This document shows, piece after piece, positions 41,384-48,653 of a stretch of DNA of 64,000 nt (its first letter is position 1; each line of letters starts with the position of its first letter). Source of the DNA: Candidatus Avoscillospira avicola. GTDB taxonomy: Bacteria > Bacillota > Clostridia > Oscillospirales > Oscillospiraceae. The position numbers and the translations under genes are program-made. The notes beneath the pieces were generated by a model. It saw only the letters and a list, made by a program, of their open reading frames with translations, ran no database searches and was not told the origin of the DNA. Where the stretch lies: the NCBI GenBank assembly GCA_018712245.1, contig DVHE01000022.1:1-64000 (forward strand), read 5' to 3'.

Positions 41384-42410
41384 GCGGACTGGGTTACGAA
41401 CAGTTGACGTTGTTTCCGGCGGATTCCCGTGCCAGCCATTTAGTCTTGCCGGGAAGCGAAGAGGCAAGGACGATGACCGCTACCTCTGGCCGGAAATGCT
41501 TAGAGTTATACAGGAAATCCGGCCCGCTTGGGTCATTGGTGAGAATGTTGGTGGGTTCGTCTCAATGGGTCTCGACCAGGCGCTATCTGACCTGGAGGCC
41601 GCAGGCTACGAAGCGGGGGCGATTGTATTTCCGGCTTGTGCCGTTGACGCCGCCCACAGACGTGATCGATGCGCGATTATGGCCCACCGTAACTGCGACG
41701 ATTGCGGACCACGGGGGACCAAATCAGAGAGACAGCAGTGGGCGGCCTGGCTTGGAAATGGCTGCGAGAATGTGGCCGACTCCAAGAGCGAACGATGCGG
41801 AAAAACGAGGGAACATATCCAAAGATCCGAGGAATGGGCTTCCGGGCGTTGTGCTTTGGCCGACACCGAGCGCATCAGATGCCGGGAGAACGAAAATAAA
41901 CCCGCATATGACCAAGAATGGAACGGTCCAGCATATCGGGAAAACGGGCGGGCAGAGCTATGCGAGACTGGACCAGGTTGTGGCGATGTTTCCAACGCCG
42001 AGGGCGAGCGATGGAAAGGACACGATTACGATCCCGCCGAGCAGAGTGAGCGAACCGGGAAAGGACTCGCTTTCAACCAGAATTGCAAGAGATTTGCTTC
42101 CGACGCCGAAAGCGAACTGCGGGACGGGACCGAGCAACTGCGAGACAAGGCAGGGGTCGCCGGATTTGCAGACGGTCTGCAGCGGGACGCTGAACCCGGA
42201 TTGGGTGGAGTGGCTGATGGCGTTCCCGCCTGGATGGACCGATATTGGATAGACGAGCCGGATATTCCGAGGATCACGGCGAAAAAGGACCACTGGGCGG
42301 ATCGGCTGCGGGCGCTGGGGAACGCGGTGTACTGGCGGCAGTTTTACCCGATATTCCGGGGGATCATGGAGATAGAAATGATGGGGGATTTGAACAATGC
42401 GGTACAGTGA
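41196..42410 (+). CDS. C5-cytosine DNA methyltransferase
   Basis: About 404 aa. Motifs: [21 protein letters not shown] (motif I), [16 protein letters not shown] (motif IV, catalytic Cys in PCQ), IGENVGGF (VI, ENV), DAAHRRDRC (VIII), a repetitive target-recognition region, and RLRALGNAV (IX-X). It methylates cytosine C5. GTG 41196 is preferred because GGAGGGAAACGGC spaces correctly; ATG 41181 is an alternative and the track 41136 is less likely. For most of its length it overlaps a second plausible ORF in another frame (41380-42252). Confidence 0.9.
   Translation: MALTHLSLFTGIGGLDLAAEMAGFRTVGQCEWADYPTKVLEKHWPAVPRWRDIRTLTSESFYERTGLRTVDVVSGGFPCQPFSLAGKRRGKDDDRYLWPEMLRVIQEIRPAWVIGENVGGFVSMGLDQALSDLEAAGYEAGAIVFPACAVDAAHRRDRCAIMAHRNCDDCGPRGTKSERQQWAAWLGNGCENVADSKSERCGKTREHIQRSEEWASGRCALADTERIRCRENENKPAYDQEWNGPAYRENGRAELCETGPGCGDVSNAEGERWKGHDYDPAEQSERTGKGLAFNQNCKRFASDAESELRDGTEQLRDKAGVAGFADGLQRDAEPGLGGVADGVPAWMDRYWIDEPDIPRITAKKDHWADRLRALGNAVYWRQFYPIFRGIMEIEMMGDLNNAVQ
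41380..42252 (+). CDS. Overlapping ORF embedded in the C5 methyltransferase gene
   Basis: 290 aa, in a different frame from the methyltransferase and entirely within it. It reads like a genuine protein: [40 protein letters not shown], four W/F/L-PTP-x-A units ([40 protein letters not shown]), and a C-terminus [19 protein letters not shown] that resembles phage proteins I recall encoded with C5 methyltransferases (unverified). It may be a DNA-recognition partner or a true dual-coding overlap. Start ATG 41380 has only GGAGAG upstream. Confidence 0.6.
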   Translation: MSGLGYEQLTLFPADSRASHLVLPGSEEARTMTATSGRKCLELYRKSGPLGSLVRMLVGSSQWVSTRRYLTWRPQATKRGRLYFRLVPLTPPTDVIDARLWPTVTATIADHGGPNQRDSSGRPGLEMAARMWPTPRANDAEKRGNISKDPRNGLPGVVLWPTPSASDAGRTKINPHMTKNGTVQHIGKTGGQSYARLDQVVAMFPTPRASDGKDTITIPPSRVSEPGKDSLSTRIARDLLPTPKANCGTGPSNCETRQGSPDLQTVCSGTLNPDWVEWLMAFPPGWTDIG

Positions 42411-42789
42411 ACAGACATACAAAAAAGCGCTCGTCGAGCTGGCCAGACTCAGAGAAACGCTGGGGGAGCATGAGCGCGCCGCAGTAGATTTTGTAGCTGA
42501 GGCAATCGCGGAAAAGGCCGACCGGGAATACAACACCAAGCTGGGCGATTGGGTGAGCGTGGAAACACCTCCGACAACGCAGGGGTGGTATCACGTCGCA
42601 ATTTTAGACCTGAAAACTGGAAAATATACGGTGGAACAAGACCTTTACTCCATCGAACTGGCAAAAACGTACGGTCATGAACCGGGTTTCTGCAAAGCGA
42701 ACAGATGGGAGGAACGGGAGCGAATTGATTATTGGTGCAGATTTCCAGACCCGCCATACCGCCGACCGCCGGAGGGAGAAAATGCCTGA
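42397..42789 (+). CDS. Phage protein of unknown function
   Basis: 130 aa; the N-terminal half is helical ([24 protein letters not shown]) and the C-terminal half is Trp/Tyr-rich ([37 protein letters not shown]), resembling the DUF551-like domain of phage early proteins. It overlaps the methyltransferase end by 14 nt and the next gene by 8 nt. Confidence 0.65.
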   Translation: MRYSEQTYKKALVELARLRETLGEHERAAVDFVAEAIAEKADREYNTKLGDWVSVETPPTTQGWYHVAILDLKTGKYTVEQDLYSIELAKTYGHEPGFCKANRWEERERIDYWCRFPDPPYRRPPEGENA

Positions 42790-43573
42790 ACACATCCTAT
42801 CTCTCAGCTACGGGAAAGACAGTCTGGCCTGCCTGGGCGCCATCGAGGAGCTGGGGTGGCCGCTGGACAGGATCGTTCATGCGGAGGTATGGGCAACGGA
42901 CAAAATCCCGGCAGACCTTCCGCCGATGGTGGAGTTTAAGAAGAAGGCGGACAAGATCATCAAAGAGCGGTGGGGGATTGAGGTTGAACACGTCAGGAGC
43001 CGTAGGACATATCAGGACTGCTTTTACATGATATGCGGGAAATCTGGGAGGCAAGCAAAAAGCAAGTGCGCAGGGAGTATTTACGGATGGCCGTTTCAAC
43101 GTGGGCCGTGGTGCAATTCACGGCTGAAGCAGCACGTGTTAGAAAAACTGCCAAAAGATGCAATGCAATATGTGGGAATAGCAGCAGATGAGCCTGGGCG
43201 GTTCCATGTATTGAGAGGGAATAAAACTTCCCCGCTTGTAGAGGCAGGATGGACTGAGCGTGATTGCTGGGAGTGGGATGAGAAGAACGGGCTGCTTTCT
43301 CCTACGTATACCACCGCGACCCGCGGCGGGTGCTGGTTCTGCCATAACCAGGGCGTGGGGCAGCTTCGGCTCCTGCGAAAGCACTACCCGGATTTGTGGG
43401 CGCTGATGCTCAAATGGGACAATGACAGCCAGGTCACATTCAAGGCGGACGGCCACACGGTCCACGACTTTGACCGGCGGTTCCAGTTGGAGGACGATGG
43501 GCTGATATCGCCGGATGACAGCGTATTCCGGTGGGAGATGCTGGACGCGGAACTGAATTACAGGTGGTTTTGA
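42782..43573 (+). CDS. PAPS-reductase-fold (adenine nucleotide alpha-hydrolase-like) phage protein
   Basis: This 263-aa protein has a PP-loop-type motif LSLSYGKDSLACLGAIEEL (residues 6-24) and downstream Cys (CWFCHNQG) typical of phage PAPS-reductase-family proteins. The family includes DndC and sulfate/thiol-activating enzymes; in phages they may modify DNA or nucleosides. ATG 42782 follows CGGAGGGAG; the track start at 42677 is inside the previous gene. Substrate unknown. Confidence 0.8.
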   Translation: MPEHILSLSYGKDSLACLGAIEELGWPLDRIVHAEVWATDKIPADLPPMVEFKKKADKIIKERWGIEVEHVRSRRTYQDCFYMICGKSGRQAKSKCAGSIYGWPFQRGPWCNSRLKQHVLEKLPKDAMQYVGIAADEPGRFHVLRGNKTSPLVEAGWTERDCWEWDEKNGLLSPTYTTATRGGCWFCHNQGVGQLRLLRKHYPDLWALMLKWDNDSQVTFKADGHTVHDFDRRFQLEDDGLISPDDSVFRWEMLDAELNYRWF

Positions 43574-43602
43574 CACTTAAAAACACGACAGGAGGATATG
43601 AG

Positions 43603-43794
43603 ATGAAACCAATGACACTTGGAAGAGCGATTGCAGTTTGCAAGAGCATCAATTCGCCGGACCCTTTTGCAGACGTGGAGGAGAAGCGGGAGGCGATCCG
43701 CACGATCCTGGGTGCGGCCACGCTGAACTCCATGACAAAGCATGACCTTCTGCGGGTGATGCGCTGGATGTGGGAGCAGAGGTTTGCAAAATGA
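43603..43794 (+). CDS. Small phage protein
   Basis: 63 aa, MKPMTLGRAIAVCKSINSPDPFADVEEKREAIRTILG..., behind CAGGAGGA (track start 43531 is upstream). It ends DLLRVMRWMWEQRFAK. Helical; function unknown. Confidence 0.6.
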   Translation: MKPMTLGRAIAVCKSINSPDPFADVEEKREAIRTILGAATLNSMTKHDLLRVMRWMWEQRFAK

Positions 43795-43811
43795 GCAAGG
43801 GAGGTATTTCG

Positions 43812-44366
43812 GTGAAGGTGTATATTGCCGGGGAAATTACTGGAGACAGGAATTATCGGGAGAAATTCTCTTGTGCGCAAGAGGATTTAGAGGGGCAGGG
43901 ATTTACTGTTCTAAACCCGGCAAAACTGCCGGAGGGCTTGCTGTCTGAAGACTATATGCGGATTTGCATGGCGATGATGGACAGCGCTGACATTGTGGCA
44001 TTTCTTCCGGATTACGAGCAAAGCCGTGGCGCTCAGATTGAATGGGCATGGTGTCAGTATGTGGGCAAGCAGACCATGTACCTGGAGAGCATGAGTTTTT
44101 ATCGTGCATATCCGAAGGGGGACGATCATAAGACCGCCCACATCGACCGGGAGGCGTTGAAGCCGTGCAGCAGGTGCAGACCCCAGGAAAACTCGCTCGA
44201 CCGTTTTTCGGGCCATGAGTTTTTAATTGATGACGCTGAAATTTATTTTTACGACAGCGAAGATGGATGGGAGGGCGAAGAAATCAGGTTTTGCCCGTGG
44301 TGTGGCCGGCCGTTGACTGAGGAAGCATGGGCGGAACTGGAGAAGCGGGTGAGGGGGTGTAATTGA
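43812..44366 (+). CDS. DUF4406-like protein fused to a Lar-like zinc ribbon
   Basis: 184 aa. The N-terminus KVYIAGEITGDRNYREKFSCAQEDL..LNPAKLPEGL..SADIVAFLPDYEQSRGAQIE is the DUF4406/nucleoside-2-deoxyribosyltransferase-like fold; the C-terminal half has CSRCRPQE...RFCPWCGRPL, a Lar-type (restriction alleviation) zinc ribbon. GTG 43812 lies 6 nt after GGAGGT; other starts are weaker. The fusion could couple nucleotide chemistry with anti-restriction, but function is inference. Confidence 0.7.
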   Translation: MKVYIAGEITGDRNYREKFSCAQEDLEGQGFTVLNPAKLPEGLLSEDYMRICMAMMDSADIVAFLPDYEQSRGAQIEWAWCQYVGKQTMYLESMSFYRAYPKGDDHKTAHIDREALKPCSRCRPQENSLDRFSGHEFLIDDAEIYFYDSEDGWEGEEIRFCPWCGRPLTEEAWAELEKRVRGCN

Positions 44367-44666
44367 GTGGCAACAAATTGGTGCATTCAAAAAGGTGTGA
44401 TATGTGACAGAGTAGCCGCTTCTGGATATTGTGCGCAGTCCGCTTGCACAAAAGTTTTTCAAACTGGAACAGCCAGGCAGACCAACGCCGACCGCATCCG
44501 CGCCATGAGCGACGAGGAGCTGGCAGACCAACTTGTAATCAGAATTGATGGGTTGGAAGAGTGCAGACTGTATCTATCGGCGCCGACTGGGAAACTGTTT
44601 ATTCCACGGAAAGAGGCTGTGCGAGTGACGCTTGAATGGTTGAGGAAGCCGGCGGAGGAGGACTGA
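44367..44666 (+). CDS. Small phage protein with a Cys/His N-terminus
   Basis: 99 aa from GTG 44367 (GAGGGGGTGT upstream). N-terminal WCIQKGVICDRV..GYC..SACTK cysteines; a central MSDEELADQLVIRIDGL motif common in phage early proteins; ends KEAVRVTLEWLRKPAEED. Function unknown. Confidence 0.6.
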   Translation: MATNWCIQKGVICDRVAASGYCAQSACTKVFQTGTARQTNADRIRAMSDEELADQLVIRIDGLEECRLYLSAPTGKLFIPRKEAVRVTLEWLRKPAEED

Positions 44667-44667
44667 C

Positions 44668-45498
44668 ATGGACTATAAGGAACTGGCCGAAAAGGCAAGA
44701 GAGATAGACGCAAAGGCAACCCCTGGACCTTGGATGTGGGATTTGCGCGAGTGCAACCATCAATGTCTTCTGACCACCACGCACAGCGGAAAATACTATG
44801 TCATGGGGTTTCAAAGGTGGGGGCTTCAAGATGCGCTGCCATCTTTCCAGGTATATGATCGATATGAAGGACAGATGAAAGACCGCGGAAGCCATGGAAT
44901 GGTCCGGGCTGATAAACTTTCAAAGTCATATCCAGGGCAAGAACACCACTACGGATTTGATAACTTTATCGACCACCCGGACGCAAGGTATATTGCAGAG
45001 TCAAGAGAATTGTTCCATCAGATGGCAACCGCAATCACTGAACTGCTTGCCAGAGCAGAGGCGGCGGAGGCCGCACAGGAGACCTTGCAGCGCGCTATGG
45101 CTGAGTATAAGGAGCGGGCTGAAAAGGCGGAGCAACGCGCCAAGAAGCTGGACGAGGCAATGGAATGGGCTAAGTACGCGTCGGGCACTTGGGAAAGAGC
45201 GTACTATAATGCGATGGCGCGGGCGGGAAAGGCGGAGCGAGAAGCAGAAGAAGAAAGACAGGAAGCAACTTTATGCAGAAATGGGTGGAAAAAGGCGGAG
45301 AAAGAGCTGGCGGCGGCGGTAAGTGACTTGGAAACCGTTATGGCATATGGAACGGGGAACTTGGACACCTGCATCTTCTGCAAGAACGCACAGTGCTATG
45401 CAAGGGGCGGGACAAAACCATGCCTGCCGAAGTGGCGCGGGACAACCCCTCAGTCACGGCGAAGCCGTGACAGCTCCCCTTACACAGGGGAGCCATGA
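44668..45498 (+). CDS. Coiled-coil phage protein with a repeat-derived C-terminus
   Basis: 276 aa. The N-terminal domain (about 1-120) has TPGPWMWDL; the centre is a long coiled coil (EAAEAAQETLQRAMAEYKERAEKAEQRAKKLDEAM); then DTCIFCKNAQCYARGGTKPC, a Cys motif. The final residues (TTPQSRRSRDSSPYTGEP) are encoded by repeat A3, so the ancestral stop was probably lost or replaced by repeat insertion. Ea22/Ead-like phage accessory protein by layout; function unknown. Confidence 0.65.
   Translation: MDYKELAEKAREIDAKATPGPWMWDLRECNHQCLLTTTHSGKYYVMGFQRWGLQDALPSFQVYDRYEGQMKDRGSHGMVRADKLSKSYPGQEHHYGFDNFIDHPDARYIAESRELFHQMATAITELLARAEAAEAAQETLQRAMAEYKERAEKAEQRAKKLDEAMEWAKYASGTWERAYYNAMARAGKAEREAEEERQEATLCRNGWKKAEKELAAAVSDLETVMAYGTGNLDTCIFCKNAQCYARGGTKPCLPKWRGTTPQSRRSRDSSPYTGEP
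45443..45494. repeat. Repeat family A, copy A3, inside a coding region
   Basis: A full-length family A unit (CAACCCCTCAGTCACGGCGAAGCCGTGACAGC...GGGGAGCC) that overlaps the last 17 codons of the preceding ORF in frame and ends just before its TGA. Confidence 0.85.
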
Positions 45499-45518
45499 AG
45501 TGAAGGAGTGAAACAAAT

Positions 45519-45749
45519 ATGTTTGAAAACAAAGACCTATGTGCCTGGATGGAAGATGCGGTGCGGCACATCATGGAGCATGAAACGGACGGGATTGCGA
45601 TCGTGGCGCAGAGCAGGGATGGGGAACTGTTTACGGCGCATTTCAACGTCGGATGCTGCCGGAAGATGGAGTTTGCCTCGCACATCCAGATCGACGCGGT
45701 ACATGATGTATTGGAGGCCAATGGGTACGTCAAGGAGGACGATGATTGA
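45519..45749 (+). CDS. Small phage protein
   Basis: 76 aa, MFENKDLCAWMEDAVRHIMEHETDGIAIVAQSRDGE..., behind GAAGGAG. Compact alpha/beta protein with Cys-Cys (VGCCRKMEF). Function unknown. Confidence 0.65.
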   Translation: MFENKDLCAWMEDAVRHIMEHETDGIAIVAQSRDGELFTAHFNVGCCRKMEFASHIQIDAVHDVLEANGYVKEDDD

Positions 45750-45997
45750 GCTGCGCGGGGTGCGAGTGCGCGGTGGAGGAGGCTTGGCCCAGAGGGACGG
45801 CGGCGCTGCGGTGCGCTTTCCGGGGGCTGGGCGAGGAACTGCGCGGGTCGATCACGCCGGAGGAGGCCAGGGCGCCGCAAACGCAGGCAGGGCGGGTGGT
45901 GCTGGTGTATCCAGTGGGGCGGCGCCGGTGCTTTGACGGGGCAGAGCCGCCGGTGTGGTGCCCGAAAATGGTGATAAATGTAAGAGACAAAGCGTAA
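45746..45997 (+). CDS. Small Cys-containing phage protein, TTG start
   Basis: 83 aa from TTG 45746 with AAGGAGG 8 nt upstream: CAGCECAVEEAWPRG... then LVYPVGRRRCFDGAEPPVWCPKMV. Overlaps the previous gene by 4 nt. The Cys pairs suggest zinc binding. Confidence 0.55.
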   Translation: MSCAGCECAVEEAWPRGTAALRCAFRGLGEELRGSITPEEARAPQTQAGRVVLVYPVGRRRCFDGAEPPVWCPKMVINVRDKA

Positions 45998-46332
45998 CGG
46001 GCCGATGTGGGCATCGGCCCCTACAAATGGAATGGAACGATGGAGAGGATCGACAGGAGCGCCGCGGGCGCGGCGTTGCTGTAGGCACTCTGCGGACAAC
46101 CCCTCAGTCACGGCAAAGCCGTGACAGCTCCCCTTACACAGGGGAGCCTTGCGGGAGGCGGATCGCCGCCCCTACGAAGGGCCGGGAAAACAGACGCGCG
46201 ATGCGCGCCCCTACGGGGTGCGGTGGGGCCGGCGGTGTTGCTGCCGATGCGGGGAAAACAACCCATCAGTCACGGCAAGGCCGTGACAGCTCCCCTTGCA
46301 CAGGGGAGCCTTGCGGGAGGCGGATCGCCGCC
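45998..46332. repeat. Dense repeat block: C3, A4, C4, C5, A5, C6
   Basis: C3 (45998-46026), A4 (46097-46148), C4 (46151-46177), C5 (46193-46220), A5 (46259-46310), C6 (46313-46332). A and C units are joined directly (A4-C4, A5-C6), so A+C behaves like a composite unit. No gene; the track's long ORF through this block is repeat translation. Confidence 0.85.
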
Positions 46333-46349
46333 TTGCGGGGTGCGGCAGA

Positions 46350-46405
46350 TACATTATATATAGAACGCGCGCGCGTTTCTGGCGGGAGTTCTTTTAGGCC
46401 TAGAG
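46350..46405. other. Possible Rep origin region: AT run, CGCGCGCGCG palindrome, TAGGCCTA
   Basis: ATTATATATAG followed by AGAA-CGCGCGCGCG-TTTCT (46362-46380) and the palindrome TAGGCCTA (46395-46402) lie within 100 bp upstream of the HUH-type Rep gene. Alternating CG can form Z-DNA and an AT-rich flank can melt, the usual makeup of a nick/origin site. Function inferred from position. Confidence 0.35.
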
Positions 46406-46449
46406 TTACGACCATTTTTCAAAAGAGGGGAGAGAGCGAGGTGAGAGTC

Positions 46450-47223
46450 ATGGAGCGGATGTACATAAGCCGGAACGGCGTGGTGGAAAAAACGCGATTT
46501 GTCGTGCCCGAGGGTACGAGGGAACGCAAATGGCGGAAGGTCAAGGGCCGAGATCGGAACAGACGGAAGGAAAACGACAGGAATGCGGTGCGGCAGCTGG
46601 CCAGGTTCCTAAACTGCAACGCGGACAGCACCGGGTTTCTGGTGACGCTGAATTTTTCGGACCAGGCGATGGAGAAGATTTTTGCCGGCATGGATGAGAA
46701 CCAGGCGCTGGAGGAATGCCAGCGGCAGGGCAGTTTATTTTTCCGGCGGCTGAAGCGGCGGCAGTCTGGCCGTCAGCTCTGCTATGCGTTCGTGGCGTCG
46801 GACATGGATGGGAAGACCGGAGAGCTGGTGCGGCGGCACGTTCACGCTGTGATTATGGGCGCGGACGCCGAGGCGATCCGGCAGAGCTGGAAGCTGGGAG
46901 ACTGCACAGACATTCGGCATCTCTGGAGCAAGGTGGATTTTACGGGCCTGGCGGCGTATCTCATCGAGCAGGTGCGGGAGGTGCCGGGCATGATGCGGTT
47001 TATCCCGAGCCGTGGGGCAAACAAGCCGGAAATTCGGGAGCGGGTTGTGGAGGGCTGCGTGGATGACGAAATCAAAGTGCAGCCGGGAGCCAGGGTGCTG
47101 GACCGGTCATCGTACACGGCTGGCAGCGTGGTGCAGTATGTGCGGTATTTGAGACGTCCGCCCAAGAAGAAGCGGGGCGGACACAAGGAAGGAGCAAAAG
47201 ACGATGAAAAATTCACAACGTAA
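46450..47223 (+). CDS. HUH-type rolling-circle replication initiator-like protein
   Basis: 257 aa. FLVTLNFSDQAM resembles Rep motif I, LVRRHVHAVIMG contains an HVH metal-binding motif (motif II), and FTGLAAYLIEQVREVPG supplies a Tyr-containing helix (motif III). This order matches rolling-circle Rep proteins that nick and covalently bind DNA via Tyr. ATG 46450 follows GAGCGAGGTGAG; the track start 45955 runs through repeats and is false. It may start phage replication or be a decoy domain; confirm by structure prediction. Confidence 0.65.
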   Translation: MERMYISRNGVVEKTRFVVPEGTRERKWRKVKGRDRNRRKENDRNAVRQLARFLNCNADSTGFLVTLNFSDQAMEKIFAGMDENQALEECQRQGSLFFRRLKRRQSGRQLCYAFVASDMDGKTGELVRRHVHAVIMGADAEAIRQSWKLGDCTDIRHLWSKVDFTGLAAYLIEQVREVPGMMRFIPSRGANKPEIRERVVEGCVDDEIKVQPGARVLDRSSYTAGSVVQYVRYLRRPPKKKRGGHKEGAKDDEKFTT

Positions 47224-47446
47224 AATCGGGAAGGTCGGGCCGCTGCGCCTGGGGGAGTTGGTATGGCGCGTGCCGGACACCTTCGGGCCGGATTTTTACA
47301 GGAGCAAGGAGGGCGGGAACATGGTGAAGCGGAAGCCAATCTGCGGCGTTGTGGTTTACATACATCCCCGGGGCAGATTCCACGTGGTGGAGTTCGCGGG
47401 TCGTTCCGGTGCGCCCCGAGAGGCGTTTTTCGGCGTGGATCGGTAG
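47204..47446 (+). CDS. Small phage protein
   Basis: 80 aa, MKNSQRKIGKVGPLRLGELVWRVPDTFGPDFYRSKEGGN..., ending CGVVVYIHPRGRFHVVEFAGRSGAPREAFFGV, a beta-rich module typical of a small phage protein upstream of the late operon. Overlaps the Rep gene by 20 nt. Confidence 0.65.
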   Translation: MKNSQRKIGKVGPLRLGELVWRVPDTFGPDFYRSKEGGNMVKRKPICGVVVYIHPRGRFHVVEFAGRSGAPREAFFGVDR

Positions 47447-47454
47447 GTGGGAGC

Positions 47455-47727
47455 GTGTACAGGTACAAGCGGGGTATCCGGTGCAGCTATGACCGGCAGG
47501 GGTATATTTATTTCACGTCTCGGCAGTATCGGTTTCTGCCGGCGGAGAAAAAGGAAAAGATCCGGAAGCTGTGCCGGGAGGCAGGCGGGGAAAACAGCCA
47601 GGCGCTGCTGGCGTTCGTAACCAGCGACAAAAGCGCCACGGAGGTGTGCATGGCGCATTTTATCAGCAAGGCGACGCTGTACCGGGCCGTGCAGCGGTAC
47701 TATGAGGCGTTCCCGAAGTGGCTGTGA
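47455..47727 (+). CDS. Small HTH protein, possible late-gene regulator
   Basis: 90 aa from GTG 47455 (AGGTGGGAG upstream). Basic N-terminus and a C-terminal HTH-like region (CMAHFISKATLYRAVQRYYEAFPKW). Its position, last before the terminase genes, fits regulators of late transcription (ArpU/RinA-type position). No homology can be verified here. Confidence 0.6.
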   Translation: MYRYKRGIRCSYDRQGYIYFTSRQYRFLPAEKKEKIRKLCREAGGENSQALLAFVTSDKSATEVCMAHFISKATLYRAVQRYYEAFPKWL

Positions 47728-48110
47728 GTGCGGGGCCTTTGACGGTGCGGAGATTGGCGGTGTATACGACGCGGAGGAACAACCCCTCAGTCACGGCGGA
47801 GCTGTGACAGCTCCCCTTACACAGGGGAGCCTTTGGGGCGCAGGTATTCAAGGGGAGGCTTTTGGGTGCGCAATGTTGGAAATTGATTTTTGTGAAAAAC
47901 GGTGAATATGTTCTTGATTTGCCAGCTACATTCGGAAGAATGCGGCTGGCGCTTTTTATATGTTTGAAAATTCACGTAAAACAGGTTGAGACTCAGAGAC
48001 ATTGCTTTGAGAGTAGCATATAGAAAACGAATTATTTCCCACGGAACGGGCGCGGGTGCGGGCGCGCGGGCGCGGGAATCCATATAGCGCCGGGGAGAGG
48101 AGGCGGCGGG
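47728..48110. repeat. Gap with repeat A6, a family B remnant and the early-operon end
   Basis: A6 (47780-47831) is followed by a family B tail (AAGGGGAGGCTTTTGGG, about 47849-47865), a terminator (47921-47957), and a GC-alternating stretch (CGGGCGCGGGTGCGGGCGCGCGGGCG) just before the terminase small subunit. No gene seen. Confidence 0.75.
47921..47957 (+). terminator. Terminator at the end of the early operon
   Basis: GCCAGC-TA-CATTC-GGAA-GAATG-CG-GCTGGC then GCTTTTTATA: two stacked stems with a GGAA tetraloop and a T-rich tail. Confidence 0.75.
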
Positions 48111-48653
48111 ATGCAGCAGGAACTGGCGAAAACCGAAAAAACCATGGAGAAGAAAAAGCGCGGTCCGAAAGGCAAATACAGCGCGAAGGGCCTGGAGGAG
48201 GCGGTGGACGCCTATTTCCGGCGGATATCGAAGCTGGTACAGGTGACGCTGCCGGATGGTTCCCTGGCAACCAATGCGGACGGGGAATGCGTGTGGAGGC
48301 TGGTGTACTTCGTCCCGCCCAGCATCACGGCGCTGTGCCTGGAACTGGAGATCGACCGGCGGACCTGGGCCAACTACGCGGCGGACAAAACCAAGGGGCC
48401 GGTTGTGGAGCGGGCCAGGGCCAGGATCGAGGCATATCTACAGGAGCAGCTGCTGACGCGGGAAAAGGGCGTCCAGGGCGTGATTTTCAACCTGACGGCC
48501 AACTACGGATGGAGGGACAGGAAGGAAGTGGCGCTGAGCGAGGAAACCCGGAAAAGCCTGGAGAAGCGGCGGGAGCCGATGACCATGGAGGAGAAGCTGG
48601 CGCTGCTCCAGGAAGCGGAGGCCATTGTGAGAGACCATGGCGCGGAGGAATGA
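48111..48653 (+). CDS. terS: Terminase small subunit
   Basis: 180 aa. Basic N-terminus (KKKRGPKGKYSAKG), an HTH-like region (PPSITALCLELEIDRRTWANYA) that binds the pac/cos site, and RARARIEAYLQEQLLTREKGVQGVIFNLTANYGWRDRKEVAL, a motif typical of this family. Directly upstream of and overlapping the large subunit by 17 nt. GGAGG precedes the ATG. Confidence 0.9.
   Translation: MQQELAKTEKTMEKKKRGPKGKYSAKGLEEAVDAYFRRISKLVQVTLPDGSLATNADGECVWRLVYFVPPSITALCLELEIDRRTWANYAADKTKGPVVERARARIEAYLQEQLLTREKGVQGVIFNLTANYGWRDRKEVALSEETRKSLEKRREPMTMEEKLALLQEAEAIVRDHGAEE

Noticed and set aside
45955-46449. Upstream extension of the Rep-like ORF to 45955
   Set aside because: The added residues (TTPQSRQSRDSSPYTGEP, RRIAAP) are translations of A and C repeats; the ribosome binding site is before 46450.
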